Shown: positions 15,118 to 24,091, counted from the stretch's first letter. The stretch: DNA of 37,329 nt from UBA9676 sp036522155 (GCA_036522155.1 DATDGI010000385.1:1-37329); one strand, 5' to 3'. Numbers and translations: made by a program. Notes: generated by a model from the letters alone, not told the origin.

Positions 15118-16902
15118 TCAGCCTCCATATCCGGTCGTGGTGCCGCCGGCGACGGCCCGGCGGTGGGCGGCGATGGGGGTCTGCCAGGCGTCGGTCACCA
15201 CATCGACCAGGGCCGGGCCAGGCCCGGCCAGCGCCGCCCGCAGGGCTTCGGCCAGGCCGGCCGGTTCGGTGACCCGCCACCCGGCCAGCCCGAAGCCGCG
15301 GGCCACGTCGGCGAACGCGACGTCGCCGAAGTCCTCGTCCTCCCAGGCCCGGCCGAAGTTGATCCGCCGGTACCAGCGGATCCAGCCCCAGGACCGGTTG
15401 TTCAGCACCACCACGGTGACCGGCAGCCGCTGCTCGGCCAGGGTGGCCAGCTCGCCCGCCGCGTAGCCGAGCGCCCCGTCGCCGGTGAGCACCACGGCGC
15501 GCCCGGCGGGCCGGGCGTGGGCCACCCCGATCGCGGCGGGCACCGCGTACCCCAGGCCCGCCTGCCCCCGCGGCGCCAGCATCCGCCGGCCCGCCACCCG
15601 CTGCTCCCGGTACACCCCGCCCCAGCCGCTGGCCAGGCTGGCGTCACAGATCAGCACGTCGTCCGCGGCCAGCGCGGCCTCCAGGTCGGCCAGCACCCGT
15701 TGCGGCCTGATCGGCACGGCATCGCTGGCCCGCTCACCGTCCCGGCTGGCCCGCCAGGCCGCCGCCAGCTCCGCCACCCGCGCGCGCCAGGGCGCGCGGT
15801 CCGGCTCGCCCGCCCCGGCTCCGGCCAGCGCCGCCGTCAGCGCCCGCAGCCCGGCCCGGGCGTCGGCCAGCACCGGCACCGCCCAGCCGAACGCCCGGCC
15901 CAGCTCGGCCGGGTCCAGGTCGACCTGGACGACGGCCTGGTCCGGCCGGGGCAGGGTCCAGCCGAAGGTGGCACCGCCGCTGGCCTTGCTGCCCACCAGC
16001 AGCACCAGATCCGCCTCGGCCAGCGCGGCGGCGCCCGCCGACGTGCCCATGGTGCCGGTCACGCCCACGCTCAGCGGGTGGTCCTCGGCGATCGCGCCCT
16101 TGCCGGTCAGGGTGGTGCCGACCGCGGCGGTCAGCCGTTCCGCCAGCGCGGCCAGCTCGCCGCCCGCGGCCGAGTGCATGACCCCGCCCCCGGCCAGGAG
16201 GAACGGCCGCCGCGCCGCCCGGAGCGCGGTCACCGCCTCGGCCACGTCGTCGGCGGCGGGTTCCGGCCGGAACGCCGGGAACCGCCCGAACCGCCCGCTG
16301 CCCTCCTGTCGCACGGTGCCGGCCCGGGGGGACGACCCCCCGGAACCCCCCGCAGTGGCGGCCTCGGCGGCCGCCACCCCGGCGGGCCCGTCCAGCACGT
16401 CCTGCGGGAGGAACAGGGCCACCGGACCCGGCCGGCCGGTGGTGGCTTCCCGGAACGCCTGCCGGACCAGGGCCGGCATGGTGGCCGCGTCCGGCACGGT
16501 GGCCTGCCACTTGGTGACCGGCGCCAGCAGCGCGGCCTGGTCCAGCGCCTGGGAGGCCGCGCTCCGGTAGCGGTGCGGGGCCAGGCCCGCGGGCAGGTCG
16601 CTGACCAGCGCGAGCACGGGGACCGAGGCACCGAGCGCTTCCGCCAGCCCGGACGGGAGCTTGGCCGCGCCCGGCCCGACCGTGGCATCGCAGACGCCCA
16701 CCTGCCCGGTCACCCGGGCATAGGCGTCCGCGGCGTAGGCGGCCGACCGCTCATCGCGCAGCTGCACGTGGACCGGGCCGTGCGCCAGGTCGAGCAGGCC
16801 GTCGTAGAGGGCGAGGGTCTGGCCACCGGGTACCCCGAACACGTGCCGGACCGCGTGCTCGGCCAGCAGTCCCGCGAGGAGCCCCCCGCCATGATCAGCC
16901 AC
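15118..16902 (-). CDS. acetolactate-synthase-like TPP-dependent enzyme
   Basis: A 594-residue thiamine-diphosphate enzyme with the usual three domains. The pyrimidine-binding domain carries the activating glutamate, Glu51 (RDERSA). The central domain starts near 217. The C-terminal diphosphate-binding motif begins GDGALGY at 474 and ends in NN at 501-502. Relatives perform carboligation or decarboxylation of 2-oxo acids, or C-C cleavage. No small acetolactate-synthase subunit is nearby, so biosynthetic acetolactate synthase is unlikely. A Gly/Ser/Arg-rich linker at about 181-216 is longer than usual and is encoded partly by a palindromic element (16324-16343). The GTG at 16902 overlaps the amidohydrolase stop by eight bases. 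Confidence 0.87.
   Translation of the reverse strand: MADHGGGLLAGLLAEHAVRHVFGVPGGQTLALYDGLLDLAHGPVHVQLRDERSAAYAADAYARVTGQVGVCDATVGPGAAKLPSGLAEALGASVPVLALVSDLPAGLAPHRYRSAASQALDQAALLAPVTKWQATVPDAATMPALVRQAFREATTGRPGPVALFLPQDVLDGPAGVAAAEAATAGGSGGSSPRAGTVRQEGSGRFGRFPAFRPEPAADDVAEAVTALRAARRPFLLAGGGVMHSAAGGELAALAERLTAAVGTTLTGKGAIAEDHPLSVGVTGTMGTSAGAAALAEADLVLLVGSKASGGATFGWTLPRPDQAVVQVDLDPAELGRAFGWAVPVLADARAGLRALTAALAGAGAGEPDRAPWRARVAELAAAWRASRDGERASDAVPIRPQRVLADLEAALAADDVLICDASLASGWGGVYREQRVAGRRMLAPRGQAGLGYAVPAAIGVAHARPAGRAVVLTGDGALGYAAGELATLAEQRLPVTVVVLNNRSWGWIRWYRRINFGRAWEDEDFGDVAFADVARGFGLAGWRVTEPAGLAEALRAALAGPGPALVDVVTDAWQTPIAAHRRAVAGGTTTGYGG
16324..16343. repeat. G/C-run palindrome inside the TPP-enzyme gene
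   Basis: CCGGGGGG, spacer ACGA, CCCCCCGG: perfect 8-bp arms, followed by a second C-run at 16346-16351. The wording resembles short palindromes of G and C runs around ACGA that I recall as common between genes in Streptomyces and relatives. Here it lies in frame and encodes part of the flexible linker. Confidence 0.6.
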
Positions 16903-17881
16903 GCGCCATCCCGAGCAGCCGGGCGGCGTTGCCGCCCAGCACCAGCTCCTCACCGGCGCCGAGCCCGAGCGCCCGCACCTCGTCCACCGGGTCGTCGGTG
17001 CCCATGTCGAACGGCCGGTCGGTGCCCAGCACCACCTGCCCGGCCCCGGCGTAGCGAACCAGGTCGGCGAGCAGGCCGGGGTCGTGGGTGACGGTGTCGT
17101 AGTAGAACCGGCGCAGCGATTCGTCCGGGCCGGCCCGGGCGCGCGCGCTGGCCTCGGCCCTGACCGCGAACGCCCGGCGCAGCCGTCCGCGCACCACCGG
17201 CAGCGCACCGCCGCCGTGGGCGAGCAGGACCCGCAGGTCCGGGTGCCGCTCCAGCACCCCGGACACCACGATGTGGGCCGCGGTCACCGCGGTCTCCAGC
17301 GGGTTCCCCACCGAGTTCCACAGGTAGTAACCGGCCAGCACGGGCAGGCCGAGGCCCTGGCTGGCCGGGTGGATGAAGACCAGCGCCCCGGCCGCCTCGG
17401 CGGCCGCCCAGAACGGCTCGAAGACGTCGTCGCCCAGGTAACGGCCGCCGGCACTGCCCGGGACCTCCACCCCGCACAGCCCGGGGGTGGCCATCAGTTC
17501 CGGCAGCAGGCGGGCCGCCTCGGCCGGATCCTGGAGCGGCACCGCGCCGACCGCGGTCACCCGCCCCGGGAAGGCGGCCGCCGCCGCGGCCAGCGCGCCG
17601 TTCTGCACCTGGCAGATCAGCCGGGCCTCGGCCGGCCCGGCGTCCACCGGCACCAGGTTGATCCACGGGGACAGCAGCAGGTGGTCCACCCCGGTCGCGG
17701 CCGCCTGCGCGAGCATCACCGGGATGTCGGTGAACTCGCTGGTCACCGAGTTGATCTCGCGCCCGCGGAAGCCGAGCTGGTAATGCCCGTTCGCCCGGCT
17801 GACCGCCGGCCGCCAGTGCTCCGGCACCGTGCCAGCGGTCATCTCCTCCACGATGACATGGCAGTGGGTGTCGATGATCAA
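16895..17881 (-). CDS. amidohydrolase-2 (ACMSD-like) family metal hydrolase/decarboxylase
   Basis: A 328-residue (beta/alpha)8 enzyme with the metal motif DTHCH at the extreme N-terminus (residues 4-8). Later come FIHPASQG, LLAHGGGALP and the LGTDRPFDMG segment, the likely metal aspartate. This pattern belongs to amidohydrolase family 2, which contains nonhydrolytic decarboxylases such as ACMSD and gamma-resorcylate decarboxylase, as well as lactonases. The start appears to be TTG at 17881. It overlaps the TGA of livF as TTGA and has GGGAG at a suitable distance. No ATG or GTG in this frame lies close upstream, and DTHCH must be near the start. It belongs to the transporter and catabolic operon. 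Confidence 0.85.
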   Translation of the reverse strand: MIIDTHCHVIVEEMTAGTVPEHWRPAVSRANGHYQLGFRGREINSVTSEFTDIPVMLAQAAATGVDHLLLSPWINLVPVDAGPAEARLICQVQNGALAAAAAAFPGRVTAVGAVPLQDPAEAARLLPELMATPGLCGVEVPGSAGGRYLGDDVFEPFWAAAEAAGALVFIHPASQGLGLPVLAGYYLWNSVGNPLETAVTAAHIVVSGVLERHPDLRVLLAHGGGALPVVRGRLRRAFAVRAEASARARAGPDESLRRFYYDTVTHDPGLLADLVRYAGAGQVVLGTDRPFDMGTDDPVDEVRALGLGAGEELVLGGNAARLLGMARG

Positions 17882-18666
17882 CGGGCGGCTCCCGGCGCGG
17901 GACTGGCGCCGTTGCTGCCATTGCCGGCCGCCACCGCGCCACCCAGGTAGAGCGCGCCGATCTCGGGGTGTTCCAGCACCTCCTGGCCGGTGCCGGCCAG
18001 CCGCACGATGCCGTTCTCCATGACCACCCCGTGGGTGGACAGCCGCAGCCCGGCCCGCGCGTTCTGCTCGACCAGCAGGATGGTCTTGCCCTGGGCGTGC
18101 ATCATCCTGATGGCGTCGAAGACGGACTTGAGCACCTTGGGCGCCAGCCCCATCGACGGCTCGTCCAGGATGACCAGCTTCGGATCCAGCATCTGGCCGC
18201 GGGCGAACTCGACCAGCCGCTGCTGGCCACCGGACAGGCTGCCAGCCTTCTTGTCCAGCCACTCGGTGACCTGGGGAAACATCTCCAGCACCCGGGCCAG
18301 CCGCCGGTCGGGCAGGCCCCGCTCGCGCAGGATGTAGCCGCCAAGCCGGATGTTCTCCCTGACCGTCATCTCCCGGAACAGGCTGTGGTTCTGCGGGACC
18401 TGGACCACGCCGGCCTGGAGGATCTGCCGCGGGCTCTTCCCGGTCAGCTTCTCGCCGTGCAGGATCACCTCGCCCAGCCGCGGCCGGAGCAGGCCGCTGA
18501 TCGTGCTCAGCAGGGTCGACTTGCCGGCCCCGTTCGGGCCCACCACGCAGGTGATGCCACCCTGCATGACCTCCAGCGACACCCCGCGCAGCACGTCGCC
18601 GCCGCCGTAGCCGGCCACCACCTCGGACACCACGAGCGCGGGCGCGCCCGCCTCAGGCTGCGTCAT
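17878..18666 (-). CDS. livF: branched-chain amino acid-type ABC transporter ATPase LivF
   Basis: A 262-residue ATPase. Walker A is GPNGAGKST (43-51), the signature is SLSGGQQRLVEFARG, Walker B is LVILDEPSMGLAP, and the switch histidine is replaced in VEQNARAG, which is normal for LivF. It powers import with LivG through the LivH-LivM channel. The ATG at 18666 follows GGAGGAAG and overlaps livG by 14 bases. The C-terminal tail after GALYLGG is a short Gly/Ala/Ser extension. The next gene starts inside its stop codon. Confidence 0.92.
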   Translation of the reverse strand: MTQPEAGAPALVVSEVVAGYGGGDVLRGVSLEVMQGGITCVVGPNGAGKSTLLSTISGLLRPRLGEVILHGEKLTGKSPRQILQAGVVQVPQNHSLFREMTVRENIRLGGYILRERGLPDRRLARVLEMFPQVTEWLDKKAGSLSGGQQRLVEFARGQMLDPKLVILDEPSMGLAPKVLKSVFDAIRMMHAQGKTILLVEQNARAGLRLSTHGVVMENGIVRLAGTGQEVLEHPEIGALYLGGAVAAGNGSNGASPAPGAAR

Positions 18667-19438
18667 CGTCTTCCTCCGCGGTCCCGAGGTAGGCGTCAAG
18701 CACCCGACGGTCGTTGCGGATCACGTCCGGCGGGCCGGTCACCACCGGGTTGCCGTTGTCGAGAACGGTCACCTGGTCGCACAGGCCCATCACGAACTCC
18801 ATGTTGTGCTCCACGATGAGGAACGTGGTGCCCTGCCGGTTCAGCTCCCGTATCCGGTCCGAGATGGTGCCGATCAGGGTCGGGTTCACCCCGCCGGCCG
18901 GCTCGTCGAGCAGGATGATCTCCGGCTCGGCGATCAGCACATAGGACAGTTCGAGCAGCTTGCGCTGGCCGTAGGACAGGGTTTCCGCGCGGTCCCCGGC
19001 GAGCTTGGCGATGCCGGTGAACTCCAGCAGTTCCATCGCCCGCCGCCGGGTGACCGGGCCGCCCGCCCGGGCGAACGGGTTACGGGTGCGCTTGTCACCG
19101 TGGTGGCCGGACCGGTCCTTGGTGTGGGCGGCCACGATCATGTTCTCCATGACCGTGAGCCGGGAGAAGACCCGGGTCAGCTGGAAGGTCCGGCCGATCC
19201 CGAGCGCGAAGACCCGGTCCGGGGTGAAGTTCGTGATCTTGGCATCGTTCAGAAAGACATCGCCGCTGTCGACCCGCCCATACCCCGTGATCATGTTGAA
19301 CAGCGTGGTCTTCCCGGAACCATTCGGCCCGATCAGCCCGGCGATGCTGCCCTCCTCGACCTGGAGCGTGCAGTCGTCCAGGGCCTGAACGCCGCCAAAG
19401 GCCTTGCTGACGCCCTCGGTCCGCAGCAGTACGGTCAT
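18653..19438 (-). CDS. livG: branched-chain amino acid-type ABC transporter ATPase LivG
   Basis: A 261-residue ATPase of the LivG type. Walker A is GPNGSGKT (37-44), the signature is LSYGQRKLLEL, Walker B is IILLDEPAGGVNP, and the H-loop is IVEHNMEFVM. The insert with a KDRSGHHGDKRTRNP stretch before the signature is typical of LivG. The ATG overlaps the stop of livM (ATGA). It forms the ATPase pair with LivF and is cytoplasmic, bound to the permease. Confidence 0.92.
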   Translation of the reverse strand: MTVLLRTEGVSKAFGGVQALDDCTLQVEEGSIAGLIGPNGSGKTTLFNMITGYGRVDSGDVFLNDAKITNFTPDRVFALGIGRTFQLTRVFSRLTVMENMIVAAHTKDRSGHHGDKRTRNPFARAGGPVTRRRAMELLEFTGIAKLAGDRAETLSYGQRKLLELSYVLIAEPEIILLDEPAGGVNPTLIGTISDRIRELNRQGTTFLIVEHNMEFVMGLCDQVTVLDNGNPVVTGPPDVIRNDRRVLDAYLGTAEEDDDAA

Positions 19439-20514
19439 CGCTGGCTCCCGCCGCCGGGCGCGCCGGATCCGGCCGCGCCGGTCTTCACCGCATCCGCCGC
19501 CGGCGACGCTCCGGCCGGCTCGGCCGGGGCGGCCTGGGCCCCGGCGCTCCGCCGGACCCAGGCGACCCGCCAGGAGGTGAACTTCTCCCCGACCGTCGGC
19601 AGGATGCCGCGCGGCAGGAAGATGATCACGGCCAGGAACAGCGCGCCCAGCACCACCTCGGCCACGTACGCGTTGGTCACCTGGTACTGGGCGTACCCGA
19701 GATAGGGCTCAAGCAGCAGGGCGCCAAAGATGGGCCCGGACAGGGTGCCGAATCCCCCGAGGAAGGACATCAGGGCGAGGGTCAGGTCATAGAACGGGTT
19801 GAACGCGTACTCGGGCAGCGCCTGCCCCTGCAGGAAGAAGTAGAGCCCGCCCAGGATTCCCATGGGGAACGCCGAGATCACGAAGGCGGTCAGCTTCACC
19901 CGCATGGTCTTGACCCCGAGCCCGCGGGCCCGGTCCTCGTCGTCCCTGATCGCCCGGAGCTGGAGGCCGAAGCGTGAGCCCCAGATCGCCCACGCCAGCA
20001 CGGCCGACCCGACCGCCACGATCAGGGCGGTGTAGTAGAAGGGGTTGTAGAACGTATTCGGATCCCAGTTGACGATCGGCCCCAGGATCCCGAGCGTGCC
20101 GCCGGTCCAGCTGAAGTCGTAGGCCATGAGCTGGAAGATGAAGAAGAACGCGATGGTGACCACGACGAACGTGTGCCGGCGGACCCGCAGCGCGATCAGC
20201 CCGAACGGCACCGCGATCACGGCGGCGGCCAGCCCGCCCAGCGGGTAGGTCGCGAACACCGCCCCGCCGTTCAGCTTCAGGTGCTCGGTGAGCAGCGCGG
20301 TCGTGTACACCCCGGTCCCGAAGAAGACGGCGGCACCCAGCGAGATGTAGCCGGTGAACCCGGAGAAGATGTTCCAGGCCACCGCCGAGCCGACGTACAT
20401 CAGCACGAACACGCCCACGTTGGTGACCAGGGGGTTGTTGAGCAGCGGGACGGCGGCGGCCACCGCCACCAGCGCGACCAGGCTCCCGCCGCGCCAGAGG
20501 ACAGCGGGCTTCAT
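19435..20514 (-). CDS. livM: branched-chain amino acid-type ABC permease LivM
   Basis: A 359-residue permease with about nine or ten hydrophobic helices. It includes the LivM pattern AWNIFSGFTGYISLGAAVFFGTG and the cytoplasmic coupling loop ending RAIRDDEDRARGLGVKTMRVKL. The ATG at 20514 overlaps the livH stop as ATGA; a longer reading upstream would run through livH and has no support. The C-terminal 45 residues are an Ala/Pro/Gly-rich tail. With LivH it forms the membrane channel. Confidence 0.92.
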   Translation of the reverse strand: MKPAVLWRGGSLVALVAVAAAVPLLNNPLVTNVGVFVLMYVGSAVAWNIFSGFTGYISLGAAVFFGTGVYTTALLTEHLKLNGGAVFATYPLGGLAAAVIAVPFGLIALRVRRHTFVVVTIAFFFIFQLMAYDFSWTGGTLGILGPIVNWDPNTFYNPFYYTALIVAVGSAVLAWAIWGSRFGLQLRAIRDDEDRARGLGVKTMRVKLTAFVISAFPMGILGGLYFFLQGQALPEYAFNPFYDLTLALMSFLGGFGTLSGPIFGALLLEPYLGYAQYQVTNAYVAEVVLGALFLAVIIFLPRGILPTVGEKFTSWRVAWVRRSAGAQAAPAEPAGASPAADAVKTGAAGSGAPGGGSQR

Positions 20515-21395
20515 TGCGCCCTCGCCTCTTTGCGCCCGAACATGCCCTGCGGCCGGAAGACGAGCACCAGCACGAGCACGGCGTAGAACACCACCACCGA
20601 CCATTGCGGGTTCCAGTACACGTCCACCAGCGACTCGACCGTGATCATGAGCACGGCCGCCCCGAGCGCACCGCCGATGCTGCCCATGCCGCCGAGCACG
20701 ATGATGGCCAGCAGCCGGGAAATCAGGTCATAGCCGGTGTTGGGGTTGAACGCCGTGGTGGTCCCGTACACCATGCCACCGGCCGCGGTCACCGCCACCG
20801 CGATGCCGAACGTGAGCGCGGCGACCCGGTTCACGTCGATGCCGATCAGCCGGGCCGCGGTGTGATCCTGCATGGTGGCCCGGATGCTGCGGCCGAACTG
20901 GGTCCGGTACAGCATCCAGTAGATCAGCACCACGAACAGCACCGCGAGCGCGAAGCCGAACAGGTAGATGTACGGGAGGTAGTACCCGCCGATCTCCACC
21001 GTGGCCTGCGGGCTGGTCCAGTAATCGGTGTACGACACGTAGTTCGACCCGAAGATCTGGTACAGCACCCCCTCGATGATGATCGCCACCGCGTAGCAGG
21101 CGAGCAGTGACATGGACGTGCGTTCGCGGCCCCGCAGCGGCCGGATAAACAGGTACTGGACCGCCACCCCGAGGATGAACATGGCCGGGATGGTGATCAG
21201 CAGGCCAACGAACTGGTCGATGTGCAGATGGGTCCACAGCACATAGGTGAGATAGGCGCCGAGCACGACCATGATGCCCTGGGCGATGTTGATGATGTCG
21301 AGCACACCAAAGATCAGTGTCAGCCCGACCGCCATCAGGCCGTAGACACCACCTTCGAGCACTCCGTCGGTTACCGCGCGGAGGAAAGTACCCAT
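20511..21395 (-). CDS. livH: branched-chain amino acid-type ABC permease LivH
   Basis: A 294-residue permease with about eight hydrophobic helices. Typical LivH wording appears: LEGGVYGLMAVGLTLIFGVL, RATMQDHTAARLIGID as coupling loop, and IVLGGMGSIGGALGAAVL. The ATG at 21395 lies 60 bases after the second binding-protein gene; GGAG is about 12 bases upstream, rather far. It pairs with LivM. The solute is set by the binding proteins, so a branched-chain amino acid is not implied. Confidence 0.92.
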   Translation of the reverse strand: MGTFLRAVTDGVLEGGVYGLMAVGLTLIFGVLDIINIAQGIMVVLGAYLTYVLWTHLHIDQFVGLLITIPAMFILGVAVQYLFIRPLRGRERTSMSLLACYAVAIIIEGVLYQIFGSNYVSYTDYWTSPQATVEIGGYYLPYIYLFGFALAVLFVVLIYWMLYRTQFGRSIRATMQDHTAARLIGIDVNRVAALTFGIAVAVTAAGGMVYGTTTAFNPNTGYDLISRLLAIIVLGGMGSIGGALGAAVLMITVESLVDVYWNPQWSVVVFYAVLVLVLVFRPQGMFGRKEARAQ

Positions 21396-21455
21396 GTCAG
21401 TGCATAACTCCGTTCACCTGCTGTGCATACCCATTCCGGCTGCGTTCCCTGCTGT

Positions 21456-22769
21456 TCAGCCCACCCACGCTGGCTTGACCGGCCTGATCGTGACCGCGTC
21501 GCCGCCCAGCGGCAGCACCTTCACGAACCGGGTACCGCCGTTCTGCCACTGGAAGATGGAGGTGGCGTTGACGCTCTTGAGGTTGACGCCGCCCGGCCCC
21601 CGGCCCCACTGGGCCAGTCCCTGCACCGTGTTCAGCACCACGCCGCTGTGCAGGTAGGTGATGATCTTCTGCTGGCTGAGCCCGACCGCGGTGATCGCGT
21701 CGGCCAGCACCTCGCCGGAGGAGTAGGACTCGGCCACGTCGGCGTTGATGTCGGCCGCGGTGCCGCCGTACTTGGCGATGTACTCCTGCACCATCACGTG
21801 GTTGAGCGAGTCAGGGAAGTTGCCGTACCAGCCGTCGGGGACCATGATCCCGGTGGAGTTCCCGTTGCCCACCGCGCTCAGGAAGGTCTGGCCCTGGTCC
21901 GGGCCGGAGGTGGCGATGATCATCTTCGGGTTGAACTTGAGCGCGCGGAACTCGTTGATGAACGTGGCCAGCGAGGGCACGTCCACCGTCCCGAGCAGGA
22001 CGACGTCCGGGTTCTTGGCCGCCACCTGCTGGGCGGTCGCCTTGATCGCCGCGGTCAGGGCCGCGGGCGAGAGGGGTTTGGCGCCGCCGTTGATCGCGTT
22101 GTTGGCGTCGTTGAAGACGGTAGTGATCCCGGCCTTCTGCAGGATGCCCTGGGCGAACTGGACCGGCGGGTCGGCGAACGGGTCGCTGACCATCGCGTAG
22201 GCGGCGGTCTTCGGCCGGTTGGGCCCGGTGAGCGACTTGACCCAGTTGGCGAACGGCGCCAGCTGGTCGAGCACCGGTGCGCTGACCGCGAACAGATTGT
22301 CATAGCCCAGGGTATATATGGACACCCCGCCGCCCGAACCCTCGACGAACGCGCGGTGATACTGCTTCGCCACCTGTGCCGCCGGCTTGGTGAGCAGGGT
22401 GGAGAACGGGCCCACCACGAAGTCGACGTGGTCCTGGGTGATGAGCTTGGTGTAGGTCCTGGTGGTGGTGTTGGGGTCGCTGTTGTTGTTGAGGTAGACC
22501 AGCTTGACCGGGCGGCCGAGGATCCCGCCGTGGCTGTTCACGTCGGCGGCCCACAGCTGGTAGCCCTTCAGGCTGGCCTCGCCGTCGGTCTGGAACGCGC
22601 CGGTCAGCGGCTCAGAGAAGCCGATGGTGATGGGTTTGCCGGTGGGCCCGGCCAGCGTGCCTGAGTTGCCGCTGCCGGTGGCGGTGATGCCGCCGCAGCC
22701 GGCTACGGCCGAGGCGGCCATGATGGCGAATGCCGCGCACAGCGCGGTCCGGGCGCTCGGGCGCCTCAT
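21456..22769 (-). CDS. Liv-type substrate-binding lipoprotein (copy B)
   Basis: A 437-residue periplasmic-binding-protein-like lipoprotein of the LivJ/LivK type (Peripla_BP_6). The signal sequence ends in the lipobox SAVAGC, so Cys25 would be lipidated. The mature part begins with GKPITIGFSEPLTG, the usual first strand, and has two lobes. It shares long similarity with the neighbour at 22835-24091, for example the closing segment FQWQNGGTRFVKVLP against FQWQTGSKFVQVLP. The two are therefore a diverged tandem duplication feeding one permease set. A GGAGGG ribosome-binding site precedes the ATG. An 18-bp hairpin separates it from copy A. Confidence 0.9.
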   Translation of the reverse strand: MRRPSARTALCAAFAIMAASAVAGCGGITATGSGNSGTLAGPTGKPITIGFSEPLTGAFQTDGEASLKGYQLWAADVNSHGGILGRPVKLVYLNNNSDPNTTTRTYTKLITQDHVDFVVGPFSTLLTKPAAQVAKQYHRAFVEGSGGGVSIYTLGYDNLFAVSAPVLDQLAPFANWVKSLTGPNRPKTAAYAMVSDPFADPPVQFAQGILQKAGITTVFNDANNAINGGAKPLSPAALTAAIKATAQQVAAKNPDVVLLGTVDVPSLATFINEFRALKFNPKMIIATSGPDQGQTFLSAVGNGNSTGIMVPDGWYGNFPDSLNHVMVQEYIAKYGGTAADINADVAESYSSGEVLADAITAVGLSQQKIITYLHSGVVLNTVQGLAQWGRGPGGVNLKSVNATSIFQWQNGGTRFVKVLPLGGDAVTIRPVKPAWVG

Positions 22770-22792
22770 GTCAGTCCCTCCGTTCCGAACCA

Positions 22793-22831
22793 GATGGTGC
22801 GCGGGGCGGCTGGGCCGCCCCGCGCACCATC
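22793..22831. terminator. perfect 18-bp hairpin between the two binding-protein genes
   Basis: GATGGTGCGCGGGGCGGC (22793-22810), loop TGG, then the exact inverse at 22814-22831. It starts three bases after the stop of the first binding-protein gene, reading on the minus strand. There is no T-run after it, so it may stop only some transcripts or protect the upstream mRNA end. Either would raise binding protein A over the downstream genes. Such hairpins after binding-protein genes are common. Confidence 0.65.
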
Positions 22832-22834
22832 AGA

Positions 22835-24091
22835 TCAGCCCTTGCCCCAGGCGGGCTTGGGGTTGAGGATCGCCACCGAGCCGGTCGCGTTGGCCGGCAG
22901 CACCTGCACGAACTTCGAACCCGTCTGCCACTGGAAGATGAAGTGCGCGGCCACGATGTTCTCGCCAATGCTGTTGAACTGGGCCGGGCCCTGCACCGTC
23001 TGGATGGTCACGCCACTGTGCAGGTAGGTGATGACCTTCGCGTTGGACAGGCTGTTGGTCGCCTTGACCGCGGCGGCGAGCGTATCGCCGACCGAGTAGG
23101 CCTCGGCCGCGTCGGCGTTGATGTCCGCCGGCGTGCCGCCGTACGTGGTGTTGTAGGAGCTAACGAACGTGTGGCTCAGCGGGTTGTTGTAGCCGGGGTA
23201 CCAGCCGTTGGGCACCATGGTGCCGGTGGCGTTGGTGGCCCCGACCGCGCTGAGGAACGCGGCGCCCTGGTCCGGGCCCGCCGAGGCGGCCAGGATCTTC
23301 GGGTCGAAGTGCTGCTGCTCGAACGCCTGCATGATCGACTGGACGCCAGGGACATCCGGCGACCCGATGACCACCATGTCGGGCTTCAGCGCGGCGATCT
23401 GGTCGGCGCCCGCCTTGTAGGCGGGGTTCTCCGCCGGGAACACCTTGGAGTACACCGTCTTGATCCCGGCCTTCTGCAGGATCGCCTGCGCGGTCTGGAC
23501 CATGGGGACGGCGAACGGGTCGGTCACCATCGGGTAGGCAGCGGTCTTCGGCCGCTGGCTGGCCGGCAGCGAGACAACCCAGTTGGCGAACGGCACCAGC
23601 TGGTCGATGACCGGCGGGCTGACCGCGAACAGGTTGGGCAGCTTCAGCGAGAACACCAGCGGCCCGCCGCCGGCCCCCTCGATGAAGGCGTAGTGGTAAC
23701 GCGCCGCTACCTGAGCGGACGGGGCGGTCAGCAGCGTGGAGAACGGCCCGAACACGAACGCCGCGTGGTCGGTGCTGATCAGCTGGGTGTAGTTGGTGGT
23801 GACCGTGCCCGGGTCGCTGTTGTCGTTCAGGATCTTCAGCGTGACCTTGTGGCCGAGCAGGCCGCCGGCCTTGTTGATGTCCGTCACCCACAGCTTGTAG
23901 CCGCGCTCGAAGGCCTGGCCGTCGACGGAGAAGTCACCGGTCAGCGAGAGCGAGGTGCCGATCACGATCGGCGTCTTGCTACTGGTGCTTGAGGTGCCGC
24001 TGCTGCTACTGCTGCTGCAGGCGGCCAGAATCATTGCCGCGCTGGCGGCAACGGCCGTGAGCGCCAAGAACCGGGTGCCGTGAGGTCTCAT
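22835..24091 (-). CDS. Liv-type substrate-binding lipoprotein (copy A)
   Basis: A 418-residue extracellular solute-binding lipoprotein. The signal peptide ends in the lipobox MILAAC, and the cysteine is followed by a Ser-rich flexible linker. The mature domain begins KTPIVIGTSLSLTGDFS. It is the first of two tandem paralogues and lies closest to the promoter side. A strong hairpin follows it, so its protein is probably the more abundant. Two binding proteins with one channel suggest that the system imports related solutes with different affinity. The ATG at 24091 follows GGAGGAACC. Confidence 0.9.
   Translation of the reverse strand: MRPHGTRFLALTAVAASAAMILAACSSSSSSGTSSTSSKTPIVIGTSLSLTGDFSVDGQAFERGYKLWVTDINKAGGLLGHKVTLKILNDNSDPGTVTTNYTQLISTDHAAFVFGPFSTLLTAPSAQVAARYHYAFIEGAGGGPLVFSLKLPNLFAVSPPVIDQLVPFANWVVSLPASQRPKTAAYPMVTDPFAVPMVQTAQAILQKAGIKTVYSKVFPAENPAYKAGADQIAALKPDMVVIGSPDVPGVQSIMQAFEQQHFDPKILAASAGPDQGAAFLSAVGATNATGTMVPNGWYPGYNNPLSHTFVSSYNTTYGGTPADINADAAEAYSVGDTLAAAVKATNSLSNAKVITYLHSGVTIQTVQGPAQFNSIGENIVAAHFIFQWQTGSKFVQVLPANATGSVAILNPKPAWGKG

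Noticed and set aside
15118..16902. Biosynthetic acetolactate synthase or the inositol enzyme IolD
   Set aside because: There is no small regulatory subunit, ilvC or other inositol genes. The general fold fits but specific motifs do not decide it.
15118..17208. A longer start for the TPP enzyme reaching 17208
   Set aside because: The added residues are antisense-frame readings of the amidohydrolase gene; the TPP fold starts right after the GTG at 16902.
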